64,000 bases of DNA from Allobosea thiooxidans (GTDB taxonomy: Bacteria; Pseudomonadota; Alphaproteobacteria; Rhizobiales; Beijerinckiaceae). The stretch lies in assembly GCF_900168195.1 (NCBI RefSeq), contig NZ_FUYX01000014.1:62001-126000 (forward strand), read 5' to 3'. Shown here piece after piece: positions 1 to 9,473 of the stretch. How positions within the stretch are numbered: position 1 is the first letter of the stretch; the number at the start of each line of letters is the position of its first letter. A model generated the notes under the pieces. It saw only the letters and a program-made list of their open reading frames with translations. It was not told the DNA's origin and made no database searches. The translations under genes were made by a program, and so were the position numbers.

Positions 1-3000
1 AGCGGCTGGGAATCGCCACTCTGACGACCGACGCAGTCGATGCAGCGCTCTATCGTTCGATACAGCGCTGGGGGCTGCTGACACTGGCGGTGCTCGTTCT
101 CGCCGCTTTCGCGGGCGAGCGCCTGGCCCGCAAGGTGAGCGTGCCGCTGCAGGCCCTGCGGACGGGCTTTGCGCGCATCGGCACCGGCGACCTCGAACAG
201 CGCATCGACAGCCGGGCGGGTGGCGAGCTCGACGCGTTGGTCAACGCATTCAACGGAATGGCCGGAGGCCTGCGCGAGATACATTCCGATCTCCGTCGGG
301 AAATCGGGGAGCGGACGCATGACCTGACGGAATCGCTGGAGCAGCAAAGCGTGACGGCCGACGTGCTGAAGGCGATCAGCCGGTCCGCTTTCGATCTCCA
401 GGCCGTTCTCGACACGCTGGCAGAGTCAGCCGCCCGCCTGTGCGCGGCCGACCAGGCGGTGCTGACGCGGCTGCGCGACGGCAGGCATCACATGGATGCG
501 ACCTTCGGCATGAACGACGCATTTCGTGCGTATCTGGGGCAGAATCCCTACGCGGAAGGCCGCGGCACGGTGACGGGCCGGGCGATCGCCGAAGGCCGCC
601 CGGTGCAGATCCTCGATGTGCTCGCCGATCCCGAATACACGATGCTCGCAGGCCAAAAGCTCGGGGGCTGGCGCTCTGCGCTTGGCGTTCCGCTGCTCCG
701 GGACGGCAAACCGATCGGCGCCCTGGCGCTGTTGCGCCGCGATGTTCGGTTCTACACCGAGAAGCAGATCGCTTTGGTCGAGACATTCGCCGCTCAGGCC
801 GTCATCGCCATCGAGAATGTCCGCCTCTTCGACGAAACTCAGGCGCGGGCCAAGGAGCTGACGGAAGCCTTGCAGCAGCAGGTCGCCACCAGCGAGATCC
901 TGCGGACCATCGCCTCCTCGCCCACGGACATCGTTCCGGTCCTGAAGGCGGTCGCGCAGAGCGCCTGCCAGCTCTGCGAAGCCTATGACGCCATCGTTCT
1001 CCTGCGCGACGGCAGCGACCTCGTCTTCGAGGCCCATCACGGGCCGATCCCCACCAATCTGGATCGATGGCCCGTGAATCGGCACTGGACGGCAGGACGG
1101 GCAGTCCTCGATCGCATGCCGGTGCATGTGGACGATCTCACCCAGGAAGCGGACGCGTTCCCGGATGGCTACGAGATGGCTCACCGGATGGGGCACCGGA
1201 CGATACTCTCGGTTCCGCTGCTGCGCGAGGGCGAAGGCATCGGGGCGTTGGTGGTGCGCCGCACCGAGGTCCTGCCGTTCACGCCGAAGCAGATCGCCCT
1301 GCTGCAGACCTTCGCCGACCAGGCTGTCATCGCCATCGAAAACGTCCGGCTGTTCGACCAGCTCCAGGCCCGCACCCAGGCTCTGGCCAACGCCCTCGAC
1401 CGGCAGACAGCGACGGCAGACGTTCTCAAGGTGATCAGCAGATCGCCCAATGATCTTCAGCCAATCTTCGACAGCATCGCTCGCACGGCCAGGCGGCTGT
1501 GCATGGCCGACAACGCCTCCATCATCGCTCGGAATGATGGCGAATATCGCTTCGTCGCGACTGACGGCGTCGAGAACGAACAGATCCAGCAGTTGCTGTC
1601 CGAGGGGCCCATTCCTCTCGACCATGGATCGATCACCGGCCGCGTGGTTCTCGAGCGCAGAACCATCCAGGTCGAAGACGTCCAGGCGGATGCGGAGTTC
1701 AGGCTCTTCATCGGCGTCGAGAACGACCATCGGCGGTCCATGCTCGGCGTGCCGCTCGTGCTGGACGATGCGGTGGTCGGGGTCATCGTGGTCAGCCGGA
1801 ACGTCGTCCAGCGCTTCTCCGAAAAGCAGATCGAGCTGATCGAGACCTTTGCCGACCAGGCTGTGATCGCCATCCAGAACGTCCGGCTGTTCGACCAGGT
1901 CCAGGCCCGCACGCGCCAGCTCACCGAAGCGCTGAAGTACCAGACCGCGACCTCCGACGTCCTCCAGGTCATCAGCCGCTCGGCCTTCGACCTCCAGTCG
2001 GTATTCGACGTGTTGATCGAGTCGGCCTGCCGGCTCTGCGAAGCGGAGCATGCCTTCCTCTTCCAGCGCAGCGGCGACGTCTACCGGATCGCCGCCAATC
2101 ACGGCTTCGCCGAGGAGTTCGTCGCGTGGATGAAAAAGCAGGAAATTTCCCCCGGTCGCGGAACGCTCGTCGGACGCGTCGCGCTCGAAGGGAAGATCAT
2201 CCACATCCCGGATGCGATGATCGACCCGGACTATACCTGGCACGAAGCGCTCGCGATCGGAAAAATGCGCACCATGCTCGGCGTGCCCCTGCTCAGGGAC
2301 GGCAAGCCCATAGGCTCTCTGTCGCTGGTCCGGCTTGCGGTGCAGCCTTTCACCGAGCGGCAGATCGAGTTGGTCAAGACCTTTGCCGATCAAGCGGTCA
2401 TCGCGATGGAGAATGCACGGCTCTTTGACGAAGTGCAGACACGCACCCGCGAACTGGCGCGCTCGGTGGAGGAACTGCAGGCCCTGAGCGATGTCGGTCG
2501 CGCCGTCGCCTCGACCCTGGACGTCCAGAAGGTACTGGCGACGATCGTGGCCCATGCGGTCGATCTCTCCGGCGCCGACGCCGGAGCGATCTATAAGTAC
2601 CGGAAGTCGAGCCGAACCTTCCGCCTCGCCGAAGCCTGCAACATGGATGAAGAGCTGGTGAGCGCGCTCCGCTCCATTCGTATCGACGAAGACGGAACCG
2701 CAATGGGCGAAGCAACGCAGTCGATGCAGCCGGTCACGGTTGCCGATCTGGCGCTCCGCAAGAGCTATCCGGTGCGGGACATCTCGCTGGCAGCAGGCTT
2801 CCGCGCGGCTCTGATCGTGCCCCTGGCCGCGCCCGAGCGGAAACTCGGCACCCTGGTCCTGCAACGGCGCGAAACAGGAGAGTTCCCGGCCTCGGTCGTC
2901 AGGTTGACGCAGGCTTTCGCCAACCAATCGGTGTTGGCGCTCCAGAATGCGCAGCTCTTCCAGGAACTCGCCGAAAAGAGCGAGCAGCTCGAACTCGCAA

Positions 3001-3707
3001 GCCAGCACAAATCGCAGTTCCTTGCCAATATGAGCCACGAACTGAGGACGCCGCTGAACGCAATCCTCGGCTATGCCGAGCTTTTGACGGACGGCATCTA
3101 TGGAGACCTGGCCGAGAAGCCGCGTTCAGTGCTGGAACGTGTGCAGCACAACGGGCAGCATCTCCTCAGCCTGATCAACGATGTTCTCGACCTGTCGAAG
3201 ATCGAGGCCGGCGAGTTGAAGCTGACGATCGACGACTACACGCTGCCATCATTGGTTCAGTCCGTGCTGGCTGCGACGGATTCGCTCGCCAGAACCAAGG
3301 GTCTGGCACTGAGCGCCAGCATTCCGGACGATCTGCCGGCTGGCCGCGGCGATGCCCGGCGCCTGTCGCAGGTCCTGCTCAATCTCGTCGGCAACGCGAT
3401 CAAGTTCACCGATGCCGGCGAGGTCGCGATCGGCGCCTCTGCCCCGGACGGGCGTTTCCAGGTCACCATCCGCGACACCGGGCCGGGCATCAGCCCGGCA
3501 GATCAGGAGAAGATATTCGGGGAATTCCAGCAGCTTGACAGTTCAAGCACGCGCGAGAAGGGCGGCAGCGGCCTCGGTCTCGCCATTGCCCAGCGTATCG
3601 TGGAGATGCATGGCGGCCGGATTTCGGTCTCCTCGACTCCCGGCCTGGGTTCGACCTTCAGCATCGACATTCCGGTGAGCGCGGTTGCGCAGGAGAACGC
3701 GCCATGA
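1..3707 (+). CDS. Multi-GAF sensor histidine kinase, 5' partial
   Basis: The reading frame is open from base 3, so the true start lies outside the window. A GTG at 90 would give 1205 aa but would cut off a hydrophobic segment (WGLLTLAVLVLAAF) that continues upstream and looks like the last transmembrane helix. In order: TM helix, HAMP domain, five tandem GAF domains each ending in a near-identical F(A/D)xQAVIAIENVRLFD-type helix, then a HisKA dimerisation domain (SHELRTPLNAI, phospho-acceptor His about residue 983 counted from base 90) and a HATPase_c domain with N, G1 (DTGPGIS) and G2 (GGSGLGLAI) boxes. No receiver domain is attached. The stop overlaps the next start (ATGA), so the kinase and the CheY-like protein are probably translated together. 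The ligand is unknown; stacked GAFs suggest several small-molecule or redox inputs. Confidence 0.93.
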   Translation, partial: RLGIATLTTDAVDAALYRSIQRWGLLTLAVLVLAAFAGERLARKVSVPLQALRTGFARIGTGDLEQRIDSRAGGELDALVNAFNGMAGGLREIHSDLRREIGERTHDLTESLEQQSVTADVLKAISRSAFDLQAVLDTLAESAARLCAADQAVLTRLRDGRHHMDATFGMNDAFRAYLGQNPYAEGRGTVTGRAIAEGRPVQILDVLADPEYTMLAGQKLGGWRSALGVPLLRDGKPIGALALLRRDVRFYTEKQIALVETFAAQAVIAIENVRLFDETQARAKELTEALQQQVATSEILRTIASSPTDIVPVLKAVAQSACQLCEAYDAIVLLRDGSDLVFEAHHGPIPTNLDRWPVNRHWTAGRAVLDRMPVHVDDLTQEADAFPDGYEMAHRMGHRTILSVPLLREGEGIGALVVRRTEVLPFTPKQIALLQTFADQAVIAIENVRLFDQLQARTQALANALDRQTATADVLKVISRSPNDLQPIFDSIARTARRLCMADNASIIARNDGEYRFVATDGVENEQIQQLLSEGPIPLDHGSITGRVVLERRTIQVEDVQADAEFRLFIGVENDHRRSMLGVPLVLDDAVVGVIVVSRNVVQRFSEKQIELIETFADQAVIAIQNVRLFDQVQARTRQLTEALKYQTATSDVLQVISRSAFDLQSVFDVLIESACRLCEAEHAFLFQRSGDVYRIAANHGFAEEFVAWMKKQEISPGRGTLVGRVALEGKIIHIPDAMIDPDYTWHEALAIGKMRTMLGVPLLRDGKPIGSLSLVRLAVQPFTERQIELVKTFADQAVIAMENARLFDEVQTRTRELARSVEELQALSDVGRAVASTLDVQKVLATIVAHAVDLSGADAGAIYKYRKSSRTFRLAEACNMDEELVSALRSIRIDEDGTAMGEATQSMQPVTVADLALRKSYPVRDISLAAGFRAALIVPLAAPERKLGTLVLQRRETGEFPASVVRLTQAFANQSVLALQNAQLFQELAEKSEQLELASQHKSQFLANMSHELRTPLNAILGYAELLTDGIYGDLAEKPRSVLERVQHNGQHLLSLINDVLDLSKIEAGELKLTIDDYTLPSLVQSVLAATDSLARTKGLALSASIPDDLPAGRGDARRLSQVLLNLVGNAIKFTDAGEVAIGASAPDGRFQVTIRDTGPGISPADQEKIFGEFQQLDSSSTREKGGSGLGLAIAQRIVEMHGGRISVSSTPGLGSTFSIDIPVSAVAQENAP

Positions 3708-4069
3708 GCAGGCGGATCATGATCGTCGAGGACACCGCCGACAATCGGCAGATCATGCGCGATCTCCTTTCGACCGCCGGCTACGATCTCGTGGAGGCCA
3801 TCGACGGGGAAGCCGGCGTACGGCTGGCCGCGACGGAGCGCCCCGACCTTATCCTGATGGACATCCAGCTGCCCGTGATAGACGGCTACGAGGCAACCAG
3901 GCGCATCAAAGCCGACGCCACGCTCGCCCATATCCCGATCATCGCGGTGACCTCCTATGCGCTGAGCGGAGACGAGGCGAAAGCCCGGGCCGCGGGTTGC
4001 GACGGCTACGTTGCCAAGCCGTTCAGCCCCCGACAGCTGCTAGCCAAAGTGCGCGAGTTTCTTCCCTAG
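3704..4069 (+). CDS. Single-domain response regulator (CheY/DivK-like)
   Basis: A 121-aa receiver domain with no output domain. Acidic pocket near residue 10 (VEDTADN), phospho-acceptor Asp53 in LILMDIQLP, Thr/Ser in AVTSYAL and the conserved Lys in YVAKPF. Its ATG overlaps the stop codon of the upstream kinase by four bases, marking it as the likely cognate partner. Single-domain regulators of this DivK type relay phosphate or act by protein contact. Its closest context partner is the receiver-cyclase gene 20 bp downstream, so it may compete for, or pass on, phosphate from the same kinase. Confidence 0.92.
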   Translation: MSRRIMIVEDTADNRQIMRDLLSTAGYDLVEAIDGEAGVRLAATERPDLILMDIQLPVIDGYEATRRIKADATLAHIPIIAVTSYALSGDEAKARAAGCDGYVAKPFSPRQLLAKVREFLP

Positions 4070-4089
4070 TTCCAAATACGGGAACCAAA

Positions 4090-5229
4090 GTGCATCGACC
4101 GGCGAAAATCCTCGTCGCTGACGACATGGCGGACAATGTCGACATCGTCCGGGCACGCCTCGAACGGCTCGGCTACGACGTCATCGTCGCCGGCAATGGT
4201 GAAGATGCGCTCGAAAGGGCCCGCACCGATCTGCCCGACCTCGTGCTGCTCGACGTGATGATGCCGAAGCTCGATGGCATAGAGGTCGTGAAACGGCTCA
4301 AGGCGGATGCGACGCTGCCCTTCATTCCCGTCCTGCTGCTGACGGCAAAGAGCGACCCGAAGGACATCGTTGCCGGGCTGGACAGCGGCGCCGACGACTA
4401 CCTGACCAAGCCCATCGACAACGCGGCGCTCGCAGCGCGCGTGCGGGCCATGCTGAGGATCAAGGAGCTCCACCATCAGATCCGGGACCAGGCCGATCGA
4501 TTGGCGCAGCAGGCCTCCGAACTGGCAGCCTGGGCCGGGAGGCTGGAGGAACGCGTCGCCGCACAGCTCGCCGAACTGGAGCGTGTCGGCCGGCTCAAGC
4601 GGTTCCTGGCGCCGCAGATCGCCGAGATCGTCCTGTCGGACGGCGCCGACAGTCTGCTTCAGAGCCACCGGCGCGAGGTGGTTGTGCTGTTCTGCGACCT
4701 GCGCGGGTTCACCGCCTTCGCGGAGACGGCAGAGCCGGAAGAAGTCATGGCCGTGCTCCGCGAATATCACGGCGTGCTCGGGCCGCTGGTGCGCCTGCAC
4801 GAAGGAACGCTCGACCACTTTGCCGGGGACGGCATCATGGTGTTCTTCAACGACCCGGTCCCGTCTCCCGACGCTCCCGCGCAGGCGGCCCGCTTGGCCG
4901 ACGCGATCCGCGTCGAGATCGGAGCGCTGGCGGAGATCTGGCACGAGCGTGGCTATACGCTCGGTGTCGGGATCGGCATATCCCAGGGCTTCGCGACACT
5001 GGGACAGATCGGCTTCGAGGGGCGCACCGACTACACGGCGATCGGAACCGTGGCCAACGTCGCGGCCCGCCTGTGCGCCGATGCGAAGAGCGGCGAGATC
5101 CTCATCACGAGAAAGCTGGCAACGGCCGTTTCCGAGATTGCCGAGGCCCGCTCCATCGGCTCTGTGGAGATGAAGGGGCTGGCGCGCCCGATCGAGGTTT
5201 ACCGATTGGGCGCGGTCAGGAGGAGTTAG
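4090..5229 (+). CDS. Response regulator fused to class III nucleotide cyclase
   Basis: I chose the GTG at 4090 (379 aa) because the receiver fold begins right after it; the frame is open further upstream but there it overlaps the previous gene. Receiver domain about 1-120 with Asp55 in LVLLDVMMP and Lys in DYLTKPI; a coiled-coil linker about 125-175; class III cyclase domain about 195-375. Both metal-binding Asp residues are present (FCDLRGFT and FAGDGIMVFF). The adenine-selecting Asp of class IIIa enzymes is replaced by Thr (YTAIGTVANVAARL), as in class IIIb, and the usual Lys in front of the GD motif is His (LDHFAGDG). So a cyclase product is likely but ATP versus GTP specificity is uncertain. 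Third member of the kinase module, probably turning phosphorylation into cyclic nucleotide synthesis. Confidence 0.9.
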   Translation: MHRPAKILVADDMADNVDIVRARLERLGYDVIVAGNGEDALERARTDLPDLVLLDVMMPKLDGIEVVKRLKADATLPFIPVLLLTAKSDPKDIVAGLDSGADDYLTKPIDNAALAARVRAMLRIKELHHQIRDQADRLAQQASELAAWAGRLEERVAAQLAELERVGRLKRFLAPQIAEIVLSDGADSLLQSHRREVVVLFCDLRGFTAFAETAEPEEVMAVLREYHGVLGPLVRLHEGTLDHFAGDGIMVFFNDPVPSPDAPAQAARLADAIRVEIGALAEIWHERGYTLGVGIGISQGFATLGQIGFEGRTDYTAIGTVANVAARLCADAKSGEILITRKLATAVSEIAEARSIGSVEMKGLARPIEVYRLGAVRRS

Positions 5230-5782
5230 TTCCGCGGTCATTTTCCGAGCCATCGACAAGGCGACAGCCGAGCTTTTCGCACGCCACCAGCCGACAACGC
5301 GCCATCGCCAGGAACAAGCCCGTCGGGCCGTTCGCTCGAGTTCGCGAGCCCTCTCGAACCATGTCGTGTGCCCTCTCCCGAAGGCCTGATCTCGGCCAGC
5401 GCGCAGGCGCAGTCAATTCGCTGGCCTGCCGAATTGGCCAAGCTCCGGCAGCCCCGTCATTGTCTCATTTTCAGGACAGTCTGTAGCAAGCCGGGCGGCT
5501 ATCGCCCTCCCCGTCCCGATCATAATCTCTGTGGCCATACGACGTCACCGCGGCGTTCACGAGGAAACAATCCCATGAGAACGCCAGGCGGCATCTTGCG
5601 CGGATCCCCCTGCCCTCCGCGCCCCTGATCGACAGCGGCATGAAAGCCAGCAGTCCCGGAAGGACCTGGAACAGCTGGTCTCCATGCGCGGTTGACGCAG
5701 GATTCCGAGCCACCGCACCGTCGGGACCGAGGCCCCGGCGGATCACTCCCAGCGCAAAGGCGCATTCCGAAAGGACAGCGAC
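5230..5782. other. Intergenic region without a supported gene
   Basis: 553 bp between the cyclase gene and wrbA. Several short open frames exist on both strands but none has a ribosome-binding site together with recognisable protein sequence. A 17-codon ATG frame at 5575 has a GAGGAAAC sequence upstream; I do not consider it convincing. I see no clear hairpin terminator or promoter. Confidence 0.5.
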
Positions 5783-6385
5783 ATGACGAAGGTTCTCGTC
5801 CTCTACTACTCGAGCTACGGCCACATCGAAACGATGGCGCAGGCCGTCGCCGAAGGAGTCCGCGAGGCCGGCGCCGAAGCGGTCATCAAGCGCGTTCCCG
5901 AACTCGTGCCGGAGGAAGTCGCCCGTAAATCCGGCTTCAAGCTCCAGCAGGCCGCCCCCATCGCGACCGTCGACGAACTGCCCAGCTACGACGCGATCAT
6001 CATCGGCGCGCCGACACGCTTCGGCAACATGCCGGCCCAGATGAAGAACTTTCTCGACCAGACCGGCGGCCTCTGGTTCCAGGGCAAGCTCGTCGGCAAG
6101 GTCGGCAGCGTCTTCACCTCCAGCAATACCCAGCATGGCGGCCAGGAAAGCACGATCCTCTCGACGCAGATCGTCCTGCTGCACCAGGGCATGGTCATCG
6201 TCGGGCTGCCCTATGCCTTCCAGGGCCAGATGATGATGACCGAGATCACCGGCGGCTCGCCCTATGGCGCCAGCACCATCGCGGGCGCCGACGGCTCGCG
6301 CCAACCCTCCGAGAACGAGCTTGCGGGCGCCCGCTACCAGGGCCGGCATGTCGCCGGGATCGCGGGCAAGCTCGCCGCCTCGTAA
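5783..6385 (+). CDS. wrbA: NAD(P)H:quinone oxidoreductase, WrbA type
   Basis: 200 aa, the usual WrbA length. The flavodoxin-like FMN phosphate loop is at the N-terminus ([12 protein letters not shown]), followed by [19 protein letters not shown] and the WrbA-typical region [18 protein letters not shown], and a C-terminal [16 protein letters not shown] segment. WrbA proteins are tetrameric FMN enzymes that carry out two-electron reduction of quinones in the cytoplasm, limiting semiquinone radical formation. AAAGGACAG upstream of the ATG is a good ribosome-binding site. It stands alone with about 550 bp of non-coding DNA upstream. Confidence 0.95.
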   Translation: MTKVLVLYYSSYGHIETMAQAVAEGVREAGAEAVIKRVPELVPEEVARKSGFKLQQAAPIATVDELPSYDAIIIGAPTRFGNMPAQMKNFLDQTGGLWFQGKLVGKVGSVFTSSNTQHGGQESTILSTQIVLLHQGMVIVGLPYAFQGQMMMTEITGGSPYGASTIAGADGSRQPSENELAGARYQGRHVAGIAGKLAAS

Positions 6386-6461
6386 CATGCGTGGGGGCGG
6401 GCTCATGAGACCGCCCCTTCCTTCCGGCTTGGCAGCGAAGGTTCCCGGTCCGTCCCGCGCC

Positions 6462-6620
6462 TCAACGTGACGCCACCGGGACCCGGGGCGCCTTCGCCTG
6501 CCACTGGCCGGCGGCGCCGGCCTCACGCCCGACGGCAAACAAGCGGCGCATGTAGTCGCGGTCGAATTCGGAGTTCGGCTTCTCCTCGAAGCCCGCGGGG
6601 ATCGCGGTGAAGCGCACGGT
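6462..6620 (-). pseudogene. Remnant of patatin-like phospholipase gene (C-terminal end only)
   Basis: On the minus strand about 50 codons ending at a TGA read TVRFTAIPAGFEEKPNSEFD followed by RDYMRRLFAVGREAG, which resembles the C-terminal tail of patatin-like phospholipases (pattern AxPxxFxxKPxxxFDxxYMRxLxxxGxxxA). Upstream of this the frame has no patatin catalytic GxSxG or DGG motif and its composition changes, so only a fragment remains, squeezed between wrbA and the nhaA fusion. Identification rests on pattern memory of the family tail only. Confidence 0.4.
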
Positions 6621-6800
6621 CCCATGGGCAGCACGGAGCGCCCCTTCCCCGGAGGCGGCCCGCGGCAGACCGGGGCATGCCCCGTCCAACCCGCTGCTGA
6701 CGTCCGGCCCCGGCTACGGCTACGATGAGCGGGACCACCTGCCCGGAAAGCCGACGCGGACACCCGCCCGGCATCCGCCGAGAGGAAGAGGGACCCGAGG

Positions 6801-8639
6801 ATGTCGCAGGCCGCGATTGCAAACCGCCTCGACCGCTCGGTCGACGATGCGGTCGATCATGTTCTCGGCCCCGGCCGCGCGCAGATCACGCTCGTCGAAT
6901 ATGGCAGCTATGCCTGCCCCTATTGCCGCGCCGCCAACGAGCGCATCGCCGAGGTCCGCGACCGGCTCGGCGAGCGCCTGCGCTACGTCTTCCGCCATCG
7001 CCCCCTGACCGGCAGCGACCTCGCGCTGCGCGCCGCAGCCCTCGTCGAGCGCGCGCAGACCGCCGAGCAATTCTGGGACGCGCACGTCAAGCTGATGACC
7101 CGCTCGCAGGTCCTGACCGAGGAGGACCTCGCGGCGGTCGCCCGCGATCTCGGCCTCGTGGACCTGGATCCCGATCGCGATGCGACCGAAGCAGAACGGG
7201 CCGCCGCGCGCGTGGAAGCCGACATCGTCAGCTCCCACGCCAGCGGCGTGCGCTTCACGCCGACCTTCTTCATCAACGAGCGCCGCTATGACGGCGCATG
7301 GGACGAGAGTTCCTTCCTCGATGCGATGCTGGGAACACTCGGCCATCGCGTCCGTGCCGCCGCACTCGACTTCGCGAGCTGGGGCCCCTCGGCCGGCATC
7401 CTGCTCCTGCTCGCGACGATCCTCGCCATCGCGCTCACGAACTCGCCACTGGGGCCGGCTTTCGAGGCCTTCTGGCATCGCGAGGCGGCGTTGTCCTCCG
7501 GCGACGCCCGCTTCGGCATGTCGATCCAGCATTGGGTGAATGACGGCCTGCTCACGGTCTTCTTTCTGGTCGTCGGGCTGGAGATCAAGCGCGAATTCAC
7601 CGTCGGCCACCTGGCCGGCCGGCGTTCGGCCGCGCTGCCGATCGCCGGCGCGATCGGCGGCATGGTCGTGCCCGCCGCGCTGTACGTCCTCGTCCTGCCG
7701 AGCGGGCCCTGGTCGCATGGCTGGGGCGTGCCGATGGCGACCGACACCGCCTTCGCCATCGCGATCATCGTCATGATGGGGGCGCGGGTGCCGATCGAGC
7801 TGCGCATCTTCCTGACGGCTGCCGCAATCGTCGACGATATCGGGGCGATCGTCGTGGTCGCGCTGTTCTATTCAGGCAAGCTTCAGCTCGGCTACCTGAT
7901 CGCCGCGCTGATCCTGACCGGCGGACTTGCGGCCCTCAACCGCGCCCATGTCTATCGCGTGGCGCCCTACGCCCTGGTCGGCATCGCGCTCTGGGCCTGC
8001 ATCTATGCCGGGGGGCTGCATGCGACGCTGGCCGGCGTCCTGCTGGCGCTGTTTATCCCGACGCGTCCGCCGGCCGATCTCGCCGCGCTCACCGCCCAGG
8101 CCAACTCGATCATGCTGGCGGAGGCGGCCCATGGCGGCGAGGTGCTGCGGCACGGCCCTTCGACCCCGGCGCTGCGCGCACTCGACGCGATCCATGACCG
8201 TCTGGAATCCCCGGCAGACCGCCTGCTGCGCCATGCCGGCGCCCGGTCGAGCTATCTGGTGCTGCCTCTTTTCGCTCTGGCCAATGCCGGCGTCGTCGTC
8301 GCGCCGGACGTCCTCGCCGGGCGCGGCACGCTGCTTCTCGCGATCATGGCGGGACTCGTGCTCGGCAAGCCGCTGGGGATGCTGGGCGCCACGGCGCTGG
8401 CCGTCCGCATCGGCGTCGCGGTGAAGCCGGCGGAGTATTCCTGGCTGCAGCTCGCCGGAGCGAGCACGCTTGCCGGCATCGGCTTCACCATGTCGCTCTT
8501 CATCGCCGGCCAGGCCTTCGCCGATCCGGGGGATTTCGCCGCGGCCAAGATCGCCGTCTTCGCCGCCTCGATCATCGCGGCGATAGCCGGTTCCGCACTG
8601 CTCTGGATGGCTCCAGGCCCCCGGAGCCGGCCGGACTAG
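6801..8639 (+). CDS. nhaA: Thioredoxin-fold/NhaA fusion Na+/H+ antiporter
   Basis: 612 aa, against about 390 for a plain NhaA. Residues 1-180 are a DsbA/FrnE-type thioredoxin fold with active site C39-P-Y-C42 and a cis-Pro region (RFTPTFFINERRYDG). Residues about 185-605 are a complete NhaA antiporter: VVGLEIKREF, ATDTAFAIAI (Asp133 equivalent), AAIVDDIGAI (the Asp163/Asp164 pair that binds Na+/H+) and the GLVLGKPLG segment with the conserved Lys. No signal peptide precedes the thioredoxin domain, and NhaA N-termini are cytoplasmic, so the CPYC site is predicted in the cytosol. Such fusions are known in some bacteria; the role of the redox domain is unclear. CCCGAGG immediately upstream of the ATG serves as ribosome-binding site. 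Confidence 0.92.
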   Translation: MSQAAIANRLDRSVDDAVDHVLGPGRAQITLVEYGSYACPYCRAANERIAEVRDRLGERLRYVFRHRPLTGSDLALRAAALVERAQTAEQFWDAHVKLMTRSQVLTEEDLAAVARDLGLVDLDPDRDATEAERAAARVEADIVSSHASGVRFTPTFFINERRYDGAWDESSFLDAMLGTLGHRVRAAALDFASWGPSAGILLLLATILAIALTNSPLGPAFEAFWHREAALSSGDARFGMSIQHWVNDGLLTVFFLVVGLEIKREFTVGHLAGRRSAALPIAGAIGGMVVPAALYVLVLPSGPWSHGWGVPMATDTAFAIAIIVMMGARVPIELRIFLTAAAIVDDIGAIVVVALFYSGKLQLGYLIAALILTGGLAALNRAHVYRVAPYALVGIALWACIYAGGLHATLAGVLLALFIPTRPPADLAALTAQANSIMLAEAAHGGEVLRHGPSTPALRALDAIHDRLESPADRLLRHAGARSSYLVLPLFALANAGVVVAPDVLAGRGTLLLAIMAGLVLGKPLGMLGATALAVRIGVAVKPAEYSWLQLAGASTLAGIGFTMSLFIAGQAFADPGDFAAAKIAVFAASIIAAIAGSALLWMAPGPRSRPD

Positions 8640-8723
8640 CGATCTGCAGCGCGGGGGCTGGTCCCCGGTCGGCGAGATCGCGCCTGGCCGATGCACCGGC
8701 CACAGTCGCCGGCCGATGACGCG

Positions 8724-9398
8724 TCAGGCTTCGACGGCACACCCCAGGCGCGCAAGCGTCGCATCGATCCAGCTGCGATCGTCCCGCCCCTCTGTGATCG
8801 CCTGCATCTTCATCTCCTCCGCGGCATGCTTCTTGTGCGCGGCTTCGTAGATCGCTTCGGCATGATCGAGCGGCACGCAGAGCACGCCATCGTCATCGCC
8901 GACGACCAGATCGCCCGGCTCGATCACCATGCCCTCGATCGCGATCGGAACGTTGATCTCGCCGGGACCGTCCTTGTAGGGCCCGCGATGGCTGATGCCG
9001 GCGGCAAAGATCGGCAGGTCGTTCTCGCGGATCCAGGCGGAGTCCCGCACCGCCCCGTGGAGCACGATCCCGGCGATGCCGCGCGTCCGGGCGTGAGCGA
9101 TCATCAGTTCGCCGATCAGCGAGTTGGTGAGATCGCCGCCGCCGTCGACGACGATGACGTCGCCGGGAACAGCAAGGTCGAGCGCCTTGTGGATCATCAG
9201 GTTGTCGCCGGGGCGGGTCTTCACGGTCAATGCCGGGCCGGCCATCACGCCGCCGCGGTGGAGCGGCCGCAGCGAGGCTCCGCCGGCCGTCATCCGCGAC
9301 ATCGAATCGCTGATGTTGGCGACCGGAAGCGTGCGGAAGCGCTCGACGAGCCCGGCCTCGACCCGGCGGCGGCGCTTGAGAATGCGGAATCCGATCAT
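8724..9398 (-). CDS. RraA-family protein (HMG/CHA aldolase-like)
   Basis: 224 aa from the ATG at 9398, which has AAGGA seven bases upstream; an in-frame upstream extension lacks a ribosome-binding site. Features of the RraA / 4-hydroxy-4-methyl-2-oxoglutarate aldolase family: NISDSMSR near the start, GDVIVVDGGG, the GAVRD motif with the substrate-binding Arg and metal-side Asp, and GDDDGVLCVP. Family members are class II pyruvate aldolases or oxaloacetate decarboxylases, or, as RraA, inhibitors of RNase E. Being the last gene of the tct operon favours an enzymatic role on a carboxylate imported by that system. 75 bp separate it from tctA. Confidence 0.88.
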   Translation of the reverse strand: MIGFRILKRRRRVEAGLVERFRTLPVANISDSMSRMTAGGASLRPLHRGGVMAGPALTVKTRPGDNLMIHKALDLAVPGDVIVVDGGGDLTNSLIGELMIAHARTRGIAGIVLHGAVRDSAWIRENDLPIFAAGISHRGPYKDGPGEINVPIAIEGMVIEPGDLVVGDDDGVLCVPLDHAEAIYEAAHKKHAAEEMKMQAITEGRDDRSWIDATLARLGCAVEA

Positions 9399-9473
9399 GA
9401 GACGTCCTTCGGCGGTTGCGCCTGGCGGGGGAGGCAATGAAGCGACACGAGGTCGAGAGAGGACGGCGCGCGA

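Noticed and set aside
426-3038. 870-codon open frame on the minus strand opposite the multi-GAF kinase.
   Set aside because: It mirrors the codon periodicity of the GC-rich kinase gene, has no recognisable domain, and the plus strand clearly encodes GAF domains.
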